Source: Pycnococcus provasolii (taxonomy: Eukaryota; Chlorophyta; Pseudoscourfieldiophyceae; Pseudoscourfieldiales; Pycnococcaceae). From it: a stretch of 64,000 nucleotides of DNA. Location: positions 597,501 through 661,500 of the forward strand of contig OW568862.1 in assembly GCA_938743325.2 (NCBI GenBank), in the 5' to 3' direction. The translations under genes were made by a program, and so were the position numbers. Within the stretch, counting starts at the first letter, position 1, and every line of letters begins with the position of its first letter. Below, one piece after another: positions 42,155 through 52,814 of this stretch. Under the pieces are notes generated by a model, which did no database searches, had not been told where the DNA came from, and saw only the letters and a list, made by a program, of their open reading frames with translations.

Positions 42155-45100
42155 CCGCCACCGCCGCCGCCACCGAGCCCGCCGCCGCCGCCGCCGCCGC
42201 CGCCGCGCACGTTGGCGCAGCTCATCGCGAACTCCCAGGGACGGCGACGAAGCCTGCTTGGTGAGACATCCGCGATCGCAGATGACAAGGTTGCGATGCG
42301 CCGACGAGAGCTTAAGGGGCACGCAGGGCAAGTGGAGACCACCGTCCTCGCGTTCGAGAACAAGGTTGGCAACCAGCAGAATGCTGGCGGTATCATGTAC
42401 GACGGCGAACGCTTCTTCTATTACGACGACGCCATCGCAGATGTGCACTCCACCTCGGCCGCTGGCTCGAAACCGGGAGAGTGGCACTTCGTCATGGTCA
42501 CCGTGGGACCAGACGGCGAGGGCGATCTGTACGTTGATGGCGTGATGCACGAGCACTTCACAACGGTTTCCCGCCCCGTGAAAGCGTCGCTTAGCGTGTG
42601 CGCCGACAAGACGCTCGATGGCACGTCGTTCGCCTCGTTCTTCGCCGGTGCCGTGGATTACCTGCGCGTGTACCAAGGCAAGGCGTCGGTGAACGCATCC
42701 AGCACGGTGTACTGCTCAGAAGCTGCGAACGGCGCCAGCGGAACATTGGCGGCGCTCTACAGCTTCAACGACGAGCTTGCTGGCACGTTCGCGAACGCAA
42801 TGGGCGAGGCGAAGTTCGATTTGACTCTCGTCTCCGGTGCCCAGGTGCCGTCGACCGCCCCGTGGCAGGCTCCGGAACTGTTCGCGACGTCGCCGCAAAA
42901 GGCGGGTGTGATGGGTGGCCAGAAGATTGTCGTGCACGGCGCAAACATCGCACCGGGTGAACACCTTCGATTCGACTTTTCCAACACGCTGTGGGCCGAT
43001 GGCGCGTACGCGAAGGCTGCCGCGCCAACTGCTCTTCCCAAAACGAGCGCCTCGGGTTACGTCTCGGCAGACCAGAAGTACTACTACATGCCGCCCACCT
43101 CCTACGAGGTGGTTGTCCCGCCACTCGGGTGCGCCGACACAGGCTCGGTGGAGGTTCTCGCCGCGAATAACATGTGCACCTACGAGGCTGACGGCGATTC
43201 CGCCGCCAAGGCGTTTAACATTAATGAATTCATGAAGATGCCGGTGATGCACGATCTGTCGGCAGGTCTTGATCACTACTATCCATGCGACCTCGTCGAC
43301 GGCAATACCGTCGTCGATGCGGTTGGCGGTGCTGACGGCACGTACGACGTGGCCTACACAACAATGGACCGCGACATGTTCGATCAGTCGGCGTACATGG
43401 TCGGCGTGAGCGACGATGATCTCGTTCTGCCGGGTATTAATGCCACGAAGCACCACTCGCTCTGCATGTGGCTGCACTTGCTTACGGCGGACTCGCTCGC
43501 GCCAGGCGCGGTGGACAAGGCTGGCGGGCGATCGCAGGATCTCGGCGGTTGGAAGATGGTCTGTATGACGAAGGATGCATCGAACGCAACTTTGACGAAG
43601 TTCTACATGAACTACCGCGAGATGACGGAGGAAGAAGCGTCGTTCTACAGCCCAGTCCTCAATAGCACCATGTACACGGGCAAGGTGACCATGATGCAGG
43701 GTGAAGTTGACGACGTGTGGGTCTATAGCCGCGAGCTGTCCGCATGTGAGGTGGCGGCGCGCTACCACACGAGCGAGTTTGCCGTGGACACGGACAAGGT
43801 TGAGTCGCCAATCGACGCGACACTGAAGTTGCCGCTCGACGACCTTGGCTTGAACTACCGCTTGAATGTCACGCGCGCCGTGACGGTGTCCAGCTGGATT
43901 TACCCGTACTACACGAACGTGAAGCAGACCATCCTGGCATCCAAGGGCCCGCACATGGCGCTTGGGCTCGACGGCGACCAGCTCACCTTCTCGGTGTACA
44001 CCGACTGCACGGGTGAGCCGTGCATGCAGCACCGCGAGTTCATCTCGCCGAAGGCCACGGTGAAATCGCAGCAGTGGACGCACGTGGCGGCGTCGTACGA
44101 CGGCACGAATACGTTCCTTTACATTGATGGCATGCTCGTTGACCAGATGGACTACCAATCGCATATCGCGATGAGCTTCACCACGGACTTCTACGTGGGC
44201 CAGGAGGGCGCCGCGAATCTGACGCACGCCACGGCGTCTGAGCCGCAGGACGAGCGTAAGTTCCACGGCCTGATCTACGATATCGAGGTGATGGACGGCG
44301 CGATTCCCGCCTGGAGTGCGAAGATGTTCACGCAGTGCCCGCGCAAGGCGATCTCGACGGCTTCCTCGTACCTCAAGTTTGAGGGTGCTGGAACCACCGT
44401 CAAGGGATACGGCGAAGGAAACGCGAAACTTGGCAAGGGCGACATTGTTGCAAGTGCCAAGAGCATGACGTACGTGAATGTGTCGTACGACGACCCGACC
44501 GTCTGGGACAGCACGACTATCAATGGCAGGGAAATGAACGGAGCGAAGTCAGAGGTTGTGGGAACGTTCACCATCACCGCGCGCACGGCATGTGGCAAGA
44601 AGAGGCTGCACGGCGGAGATTCGTTCAACGTCACCATGGTGCCATCGAATGGCGACGCCTCGATGAGCGCGTCCGTGTCGGTCAAGGACACGAACGACGG
44701 CCTTTACCACGTGCGTTACGAGGGTAACTGCACGACGTACGACACGAAGGTGTTCCTCGGAACGCAGCAGGTGGACGCATTCCAGACGACGATCGAGCCG
44801 TCTACGACCAGCGCGCCAGACACGTACATCGTCGACTTTGCGCCCACGTGCTTTGGCGTGCCGAACGTTTTCACCATTCAGGCGATGGACGCACACGGTT
44901 GCAAGAAGACGGACAACACGGATGTGTTCCAGGTAAATGTGACCGGCCCGAACGACGTTTCTGCGACGGTGACGCCCATGGGCAACGGACTGTACTCCGT
45001 GTACTTCGTGCCAGAGCAAGTTGGAAAGTACTTTGTGGATGTTCGCATCGGCGGCGTGCTCATCAGGGATGGCAGCTTCTGCTTCGACGTATGCGCGGGC

Positions 45101-48100
45101 GGGGCCGCCGCCTTCACGGGTGGAAAGAGTGCGATCGTTGTTGCCGAGGGCACGGGCCAGGCTGCCATGGACCTGTCGGGCAGCGCACTCACGATGTCGG
45201 CCTACGTGAAGGGCTCGGAGGCTGTGAACGAGACGGGGTATCTGCTCTTCAAGGGATCGGAGGCGGAGCTGGCCAACGGCAACTACACGAAGGGCTACAG
45301 CCTGTACGTGAAGGACGGCTTCCTGAACGCGGTTGTCTACGTCGGTCTCGGCGTGCACCGCTCGGTAAGCGCGGCATTCGCCGCCGAGGACTGGGTTCAT
45401 GTCGCGGCGGTGTACGACGGCACGTCTTTCAAGATCTACTTGGATGGAATCGAGAGAGCGTCGGAGGCGTTCAGCGAGCCGAAGGACGCGAACCCGAACC
45501 CGTACGAGCACCCGCTGGTCATCGGCCATGGCTTTGAGGGCAAGATCACGCAGCTGAAGTTGGCCAACACGGCGATGACGGCGGACGACATTTCCGAGAG
45601 CATGGGATGCCCCGGATTTTCGTCTGACGTGGCGGCGTACTTCTCGTTCGGCGAGAAGTCCACCGCGACCAAGGCGACGGGCTTCGGGTCGGCGTGCAAG
45701 CCGGCGTCTGCGTCGAGCATGGCCGGAACTTGCATGTTTGGCGTTCTGTCTGGAACCGGCGTGTCGTTCTCCGAGGATGATACGCCGTACCCAGCCTCGC
45801 AGAAGCCGAGCTCTTACTACTCGGGTCTTGACTGGATTAGCAAGAACGGCGCGTCGTCGAGTCTCACGCACGTCGCCGGCGGCGACGTGATCATCTCGAT
45901 GGTAGCGAAGGATGTGTGCGGCTACAACTTCATTCCCGAGAACGACGACGTCAAGCTTGAGCTCGTCGCCACGCTGTACGAGGTGAATTACGAGGGAGAT
46001 GTGAATTTGGATACGTGCGCGACGTACCCGTTGATTACAACGGGGACGGCGATCGCGGAGGCGTCGACGCGCACGACCACAGCCACGTGCCCGGGAGCCG
46101 CGACAGGATCTGACGTGGTTGCTTCTCACGGAAATGCGTTCGAGGCTACGGGCAAGAACCTGACGCAGGCTGGCCTGTACTACGTGCAGATCGAGGAGAA
46201 CCCGAGGCAGACGAACATTGCCAGAAGCTTCTTCTTGCCGAGCACTGTCACCTTAAACGTGATCCCCGCCTCGCCCGCGCAGATTGTGAGTGTGCCGCCG
46301 TCAGCTGAGCCCATTCAGGGTGTTCCGTACGCCGTCGTTCTCACGCTGTGGGACGCGTACTCCAACAAGGTGACGGATGCTCACACCATTGACGCGATGT
46401 TCGTCCCGTCTATTGGATCTGACGAGAAGGTTGGCACGGTGGTTTCGCACGGCAGTGGCACGTACGTCGCGACGTTTTTGTTCGACTCTCCGGATGTGAG
46501 CTACTTCAACGCCTTCAGTCTTACCGGTGGTACCGTGACTGACGAGGCGAGCATCTCCGTTACTGTGTCGCACGGATACTGGAGCAAGATCTACACGTAC
46601 GAGGACAACGTGGGCATGCCCAAGAGCGTTCGCCGTCAAGGTCACTCTTCCATGGTGAGTGGTGAGGACCTCGTCATCTGGGGAGGCGCGTCCTCAGACA
46701 AGACGTACCTGAGCGACACGCAGATCCTGCGTGGCGCCAATGTGATGGCGAAGGGAGACACGTTCTTCTTCGTGAAGCACGTCAACGTCAGCGTTGCCGC
46801 GGCGGTTGGCAACGACGTGACGATCGAGGTGATCGTGAACACGAAGGAGCTGGTCGACGCCGCTCGCATGCACCCGATGTGCTACGACGTGCTCTTCACG
46901 GCGCCGCAGAATGGCGAGCGTCTGAACTACTACATGGATCCCACGCCGGGATGCCGGTACTCCGAGAGCACGAGGTTCTTCGTTCGCTTGCCGAAGTCGG
47001 TCGTCTCGGCTGCGGGTCTCAAGGTGGTTGACATGTCGTACGGAAACGGCTACGCAACGGGCTTCAACCAGTATCACGGCCTGGCTGGCGTGACCGACAT
47101 CTTCGACGACTTCGAGGATGCTGCCAAGGCTTCGATGTGGTCGTCGGACGACGGATGTGGCTCGCCTGGGACGCCGCTGAAGATGTCGTACAACAAGGCG
47201 TCTCCCGCTGCGTATCGCGGGGGTCACGTTCTCGAGATGAGCGGGACGGGCAAGATTGCGTGGACCGGAACGAACTTCTCTAGCTCGCCGGGATTCAAGA
47301 TGTCGGGATGGATCTGGGACAACGGCGCGTGCGCGTCAAGCCACTACATGAGCCCAGATTTCACGGACTGCGGTGCCACGACCACGCAGGGCAAGCCGCT
47401 ACTGCCGCACGACAACGTCGGCATGGCACGCGACGCGCGCAGCACTGCCCTTGGCTTGTACACGCTGAGCGACAACGCCGCTTATGCGATGGCCTCGCCG
47501 TGGCAGTCAACAACGCACAGTCGCGAGGCTGGGTGGCATCGCTTGGAGGTGACGAGCGGCACGGCGAGCGGCATGGTTGCCCAGGTGGACGGCGTGACGG
47601 TGAAGGAGACGTCGACCTCGGTCGACTTCTACTCGCTGTCGCTTACGGCTGGTCTGGGCGTGGACACTCTCTCGCACGCAGGCCTCTCCGACGGGATTGC
47701 GTACTGGGACGACGTGAGTGTGATGGCGTACGACGACAGCATTGGAGTGTCGGCGGGTGCTCTGGGCGACGACGTCGCTGCACTGAACGTGATCAGTCAG
47801 AGGGTTTGGGAGACGCTCAGCACCACGGCTTCTCCTCCGCCACGCTACGAGCACAGCACTTGCCACCCGAAGCACATTGGCAACCGTCACACCAACGACG
47901 TCACGAGCGACCACATGGTCATCTTTGGAGGTGAGCGAAGCTCTTATCTCTACAATGACGTGTGGGCGCTGAGCACTAAGTCGGTTGGCGGAGTGCGAAC
48001 CGCGACGTGGGAGTTCCTGCCGCACCTCTCGAAGGAGGTGCCTTCGCCACGCATGGGGCACAGCGCGGTGGTGTACGAGTCTGATGCCGTTGTGAATGCT

Positions 48101-48736
48101 CAGGGCAAGAACGAGCTTCCCGCGGGCAGCAAGATGATCGTGTACGGCGGCCGTGACCACACGGGTAACCTCGGCGACGTGTGGTCGTATGACCTGCAGA
48201 GCCGAATGTGGACGAAGCTTGCGGCTTCGACGCCGCTTGGCGCCCGCTTTGGTCACTCCGCAGCCATGTTCGGAAGCACCATGTACGTGATGGGTGGGTA
48301 CACAAGCACAGGATTCAGTGGCGAATTCTTCAAGGCTGACATTGCGTGCAAGATGCCCAGCTACACGGGCACGTACGTGAGCGCGACCGCGAAGGGCTGC
48401 AACGTGACCGTCACGGACATCACAACCGGCTGCATGAATGCAGCTGGACCAAGTAGCGTGTCCCTTACCCCACGCTTCGCCCAGGGAGCGATTGCCGACA
48501 GCACGAGCGTTTATTTCACCGGCGGAACGGACTTTTCGTCTGAGCCGGGTAGCTTTGGCCAGGTGTATCGCTTCAAGGTGGCGACGTGCGAATGGGACAC
48601 GGTCATCGTGAATGGCGAGGAGGCGCGTTCTGAGATGTCGCTCGGCGCATTTGGAACTGGCATCTACGTGCAAGGCGGCACGTCGCCGGACGGAAGTTTT
48701 GCCAGCAATGTGCAATACATGCCCCTGAGCGGTTAA
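36144..48736 (+). CDS. Giant secreted LamG / TIG / filamin / DUF2341 / Kelch protein (long paralogue)
   Basis: Exon 1 (36144-36291) encodes an Arg-rich start and a signal-peptide core (AAATLLLALCAALPLADA) and ends in phase 1 at G|GTAAGT. Exon 2 (36684-48736) follows AAATACAG; the protein is about 4,066 residues. Order: unnamed N-terminal module (about 50-890; SHFRFGTISW, YRRNYNWGSYFGEQWL, Cys-rich loops); LamG (about 895-1180; IRFDCKLAINW, WHHVMASIDTSG, LYVDGVAQEL, IDEVAIWNRAL); TIG/IPT-like (about 1236-1275); LamG near 1570; Pro-rich tract (about 1863-1892); LamG (about 1980; GEWHFVMVTV); LamG (about 2512; WTHVAASYDG); two filamin-like repeats (about 2675-2850); LamG (about 2951; WVHVAAVYDG); Kelch blade (about 3366); DUF2341-like (about 3412-3540) plus LamG-like; Kelch blades to the end (VIFGGERSSYLYNDVWAL, MIVYGGRDHTGNLGDVWSYD, MYVMGGYTS). 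No transmembrane anchor is visible. A cell-surface adhesion or matrix role is inferred. Confidence 0.9.
42123..42210 (+). repeat. Pro-rich (CCG)n coding repeat
   Basis: Long CCG-codon run with AGC interruptions, giving Ser-Pro(n) blocks with up to 12 prolines in a row; the longer counterpart of 5393-5470 and immediately before an Arg-rich segment (QGRRRSLLGE) also paralleled in the other gene. Confidence 0.85.
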
Positions 48737-49406
48737 GTTCAAGAAAAAAGGTTCGGGTCACGTCGTTTGGAAGGATGGTGACAGTGGATGAAGATATCGT
48801 GAATTGGAGAAAGAGGATGATGAACGACGACGGACCAACATAGATGTGTACAATTGGAGGGAGGGTAAGTGAATTCCATTTATTGAAGAAGACGGCGAAG
48901 AGAGAGAGAGAGTGTGTGGGAGTTCGTTTTGTAAAAACGCCATGTCGCGACATTTTACAACAAAAATGGTCAAATCAAAATCCCTTCCGAGCTTAAGGTT
49001 GATTTCCAGCTTCCGGCGAGTCACCATGTGTGTGCTTGACCAGACCAAGACGCCACTGGCGTCTGGCGAGGCCGCTCGCAGGCCAGAGCAGAGGCCAGAG
49101 CAGACATGTCTCCATAAGGGTAGACAAGAACGTAGAAGCCCTAACGTGCCTCCTAGCTAAAGGTTAGGGGCTACATACCTGGTCCAGGTGGTGTGTAAAA
49201 TGTAAAATGTATGCACCAGACGCACCCGCGCCTCGCACCCACCTTCCTTCACCCTGACAATTGAATGGGTGGGCTCGAGGCGACATAGCACGGCGTGGTG
49301 CTAACCATGTGGTACGTACAGCATATCGCCTGGATGTTGCATGCACTCGTGAAGTTCCGTGAATTTAGTGAAGATGTAGAAAAAGTCGATACAATCAAAG
49401 GAAAAA
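48737..49406. other. Convergent 3' region, no gene seen
   Basis: Lies between the stop of the long LamG gene and the stop of the minus-strand LETM1-like gene. It has AGAGAGAGAG near 48900, a short tandem GCCAGAGCAGAG at about 49080-49105, and AAAATGTAAAATGTA near 49197. Nothing coding is supported. Confidence 0.5.
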
Positions 49407-52277
49407 TTACTCGTTGGTGGGTGCTTCGTCGTCATCGCCGTCGGCGCCGCGCAGTGCTTTCGCCTCAGCACGAGCAACGCCGAAGCGGATACGCTCGACG
49501 CGCGATTCCACCGCACGCACGCGCTCCACCTCCTCCTCAAAAGCGGCATCCTCCTCAGCCTTTCGCAGCTCATCCTTCAGCGTTTCGTACTTGCGAAAGA
49601 GCGACTGCCTTTGGCTGTTGAATTGCGAGGGGAAGAATTCCGGGAAGTAGCGTTGAAGGAACGAAAAGACGGCAACGTGGCCCCACGGCGTGATTGGCGC
49701 CACCATGATGATGATCATTGGAACGAAGCTTAGCGTGTCTCGAGCCGTTCGGCGCAGGGCACCAACCTCGCGCGCGCGCAGCGTTTTGCCCGTGGCCGCC
49801 TGCCACAAGAGTCTCGATGCGTTGCTGACATCCGCGGCGAGCATGGATGATCCCGTGACGAGGAATCCGACGGCATCCTTTGCCTTGCTTGTCGTTTCGT
49901 CAAACTTGCCCTGTGCCGAATGCGTCATGCTGCCGATGTTCCACAGAATGGCGTTGTCCGATGGCCGCTCCATCTTCGGCGAGCTCACTCCCGTGATGTC
50001 CTGCGCGGCACCGCTGCGGATGGCGAGGTCTGTTGCACGCAGCGCGATCATCGCGAGATCCTCGTCAGTCGCCAGCTTGGTTATTGTGGACTCGATATCT
50101 CGCTGCACTGACGACGATTGCGTCTCGGACGAAGCCGACGTCGATGAGAGCGCGGGAGCAGAGTTGCTGGCGCTGTCGCTGTTGCTGCCGAGCATCTTTG
50201 ACATGTCATCGTCGTCGAGCGATCGGAGCATCTCGCCCACGTTGCGGCGACTCACTGATGCCACCGCGGCTGCTGCTGCGGACGCCAAAACCGAGTCGTT
50301 TTCATCCACAGCCGCGTCGATGAGGCGAAGCAGAGGTCGGAGCATTGTGTACATCTCAACGAGTTCGGAGCATAGGAGCTGCAGCTGCACGTCTGATTCG
50401 TTGTCGCTGGCGTCAAGTGGCAGCTCCATCGCCTCGTCTTCGAGAACCCACAGAGCCTTGAAGAGCGCAACCTCAGTCGCACGGAGGGTGAGCTGCCGGC
50501 GAAGCGACGTGACGCTGTCGTCGAGCTTCTTCAGCTCATCTAACCGCGCAACGCGACTCAGCACGTCGGATCCAAATCCTGACTTGGCGGTGAAAATGCG
50601 CTCGCGCTTGGATGACGCATCTTTCAGCTCACGGTCAATTTTGCTCACCACAGTGCACAGCGTTCGAAGGTCCGTTTCGCGACCACGCCGGTACGCCTTG
50701 TCAATGAACGGGCCCGGCAGGTCCGCGAGGCTTGTCAGCGCGGCGCGACGGCGGCTCTCGGCGCGGTCGCTGGTGAACCATCCCTTGGGCTCCTGGCGCA
50801 GACTCGGGGCTGGTGCTGCGGACGCGGTCGACTCGGTCGACTCGGATGACGCACGCGCACTTTCCAACGCCGTCGTCGTCGACGGCGATGGCGATGGCGG
50901 CAGAGTGACCGTTTCGTTGCTCTCGCCTGCGCCGGTGCTGTCGATGAGGATCTCGCGGCCGTTCAGGCGAAGCCAAAAATCCCGGAATCCCTTTCCCACT
51001 TCATTGACAACGGTGATGGGAGACTGCCTCAGCGCGGGGATCACCTCCTTGTCGAGCTCGGTGCGCACCACCTCGTTCACCTTACCCAGGCTGTCGCGCA
51101 CGCGCCCTCCAGCACGCGCCGCGGCGTTGATGTTCGACGCCTTGACGGCACGCTCGAGCAAGTCTCTCGCCCCCTCCACGGACGACGTCGGCAGGCGCGC
51201 CTCCGTCTCCGCTATGCGATCCTTCAGCTGCGAGGAGAGCGTCGTCCACTTATTTACGATGCCGTTCATAGCTTCGTCCGGCGAGTCATACGTCACCGAG
51301 GCGCCCCCTCGGCTGGCGTTTCCCGGCGAGACGATTGCCACCACGGGCGTCTCGAACGCCTTGGACATCATGATTGTCGCCGCCGCACCTGTTTTGACGT
51401 CTCGTGCGACGGTTTTGAAGGATCGTCCCGCGGCTGATAAACGTCGCTCCGCATCTTCGAGACCGTCGTACGCCTTCAGCGCGTCGGCGAGAGCTTCGAG
51501 CTCGCCAGGCTCAAGGCCCAGCACATACTCGTCTTCCTTCTCGCCGCTTCCGTCGTCTTGGTCCATACTTGATTCTCTCACTCGCACGAGTCGCTCGGTA
51601 ACGTTCACGGCATCTTCGACGAGCGGCTTGCTCAGTGCTTTTTCTGCCAGCAGGAACGAGCGGTAGAGGCGTCTGATCTGCACGAGAGCTTGCAGTCGGC
51701 TGAGCCTCCTGTCCGAGTTTACGAGCGTGGAAGAGGTGTTATTTTTATTTGTATTCGACGACGAAGATGCGGGCGGTGCTGCTGTACTCGTGGGTGCATA
51801 CGCTGCGGTGGTGGTGGTTGTGGTGGTAGTCGTCGTCGTCGTGGATGGTGGTGGTGGTGATGATGAGGATGTTGGGGGGGAGGAGGCGGAGGAGGAGGAT
51901 GACGACGGCGTCGGCGTGGATGACGACGAGTTTGCCGCCTTCGCCATTCGATTTTTCTGTCTCCTCGGCATTCCGTTCGGCTGCGCGACACACTTCACCG
52001 TCGTCGTCGTCGCAAGAAGCGACGACGACGACGATGCCCCCGCTGTCCCACTCGTAAGTCCTTTCTCTTTTCTCGAAGACCTCGACTTTGATGAACGGCG
52101 CGCACTTAACGAACCCACAACCGAACCACCGGGGCCCAACACTAAGGAAGTGTACCTACAAGTGCATGAAGACGCCACGTTATAGCCTCTCCCAGGACCA
52201 GGACGAGTGCAGCGGAGACCACCATGAGCACCACCAGCAGACGAGTGCAGCTTGAAAGACATGGATGCCATACTCAT
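49407..52277 (-). CDS. LETM1-like plastid protein
   Basis: About 956 residues from ATG 52277 (52379 is an alternative). The leader (MSMASMSFKLHSSAGGAHGG and basic residues after it) is transit-like; a Ser/Thr/Pro low-complexity stretch follows (residues ~105-180). The middle is helical with RVRDSLGKVNEVVRTELDKE and PKGWFTSDRAESRRRAALTS. The C-terminal domain reads SRLLWQAATGKTLRAREVGA, LRRTARDTLSFVPMIIIMVA, PITPWGHVAVFSFLQRYFPE, FFPSQF, which is the LETM1 core (LRRTxxDxxxLVPFxxxxxxPxxxxxLPxxLxxFPxxLPSxF) in its plant LETM1-like form, with one membrane helix and a Pro pair. It ends in an acidic coiled coil. LETM1 proteins affect cation/proton exchange and organelle ribosomes; plant members of this branch are plastid or mitochondrial. 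Its exact role is unknown. Confidence 0.75.
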   Translation of the reverse strand: MSMASMSFKLHSSAGGAHGGLRCTRPGPGRGYNVASSCTCRYTSLVLGPGGSVVGSLSARRSSKSRSSRKEKGLTSGTAGASSSSSLLATTTTVKCVAQPNGMPRRQKNRMAKAANSSSSTPTPSSSSSSASSPPTSSSSPPPPSTTTTTTTTTTTTAAYAPTSTAAPPASSSSNTNKNNTSSTLVNSDRRLSRLQALVQIRRLYRSFLLAEKALSKPLVEDAVNVTERLVRVRESSMDQDDGSGEKEDEYVLGLEPGELEALADALKAYDGLEDAERRLSAAGRSFKTVARDVKTGAAATIMMSKAFETPVVAIVSPGNASRGGASVTYDSPDEAMNGIVNKWTTLSSQLKDRIAETEARLPTSSVEGARDLLERAVKASNINAAARAGGRVRDSLGKVNEVVRTELDKEVIPALRQSPITVVNEVGKGFRDFWLRLNGREILIDSTGAGESNETVTLPPSPSPSTTTALESARASSESTESTASAAPAPSLRQEPKGWFTSDRAESRRRAALTSLADLPGPFIDKAYRRGRETDLRTLCTVVSKIDRELKDASSKRERIFTAKSGFGSDVLSRVARLDELKKLDDSVTSLRRQLTLRATEVALFKALWVLEDEAMELPLDASDNESDVQLQLLCSELVEMYTMLRPLLRLIDAAVDENDSVLASAAAAAVASVSRRNVGEMLRSLDDDDMSKMLGSNSDSASNSAPALSSTSASSETQSSSVQRDIESTITKLATDEDLAMIALRATDLAIRSGAAQDITGVSSPKMERPSDNAILWNIGSMTHSAQGKFDETTSKAKDAVGFLVTGSSMLAADVSNASRLLWQAATGKTLRAREVGALRRTARDTLSFVPMIIIMVAPITPWGHVAVFSFLQRYFPEFFPSQFNSQRQSLFRKYETLKDELRKAEEDAAFEEEVERVRAVESRVERIRFGVARAEAKALRGADGDDDEAPTNE

Positions 52278-52814
52278 ATGACGACTTCTAAATGGCTCCG
52301 GGGGCAGATGGAGGATGGAGGCGGAGGGGGAGCGACCGAGAGCGATATCTGCTTTGTGGTGAAGGAACGCGACACGCACACGCCCTCCCTCCGAGGCTCG
52401 GCCTGGACAATCCGGTTCGGTTTGGGGATACCGGATCGGCGGCCTCGGTTTTTTCCTTTGAGCCTGTTCTATTAAAATACCTTTAGGGGGGAGTTCTATC
52501 GTACCGGGTATTTCTGGGGATCCGCCATGAAACCTTAGTTAAGGGGTAGTAGTCCTTGCAGGTTGTCAATAATGCTCACTGTTGTGGCACTCTTCTAATG
52601 CTCTCTGTGACATTTCTTTCACTTTCACTTTCACGCGGGTAGGTAGCACGGTCAAGGTAGCACGGTCGAGGTACGATAGACTACCTTAGAGAGAACCAAA
52701 AAAGAAAAGATGGAGGCGGTACTTGGTGAAGCACTTACATATTACATGCTCAAGGTTGTGTCTATCGTACAGTACACTAGTACGTCGTACATCTATTACA
52801 GGCACGTTCATTCA
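52278..52814. other. Intergenic region, no gene seen
   Basis: Between the LETM1-like start and the stop of the helical-repeat gene on the same strand. It includes TTTCACTTTCACTTTCAC (about 52615-52635), a short tandem GGTAGCACGGTC(A/G)A near 52640-52670, CGATAGACTACC near 52674, and on the minus strand several TGTAA words (about 52733-52800) that could end the helical-repeat mRNA. Confidence 0.45.

Noticed and set aside
49690-51666. 658-codon plus-strand frame
   Set aside because: Antisense shadow of the LETM1-like gene; Ser/Arg-rich with no motif, while the minus strand has the LETM1 core.
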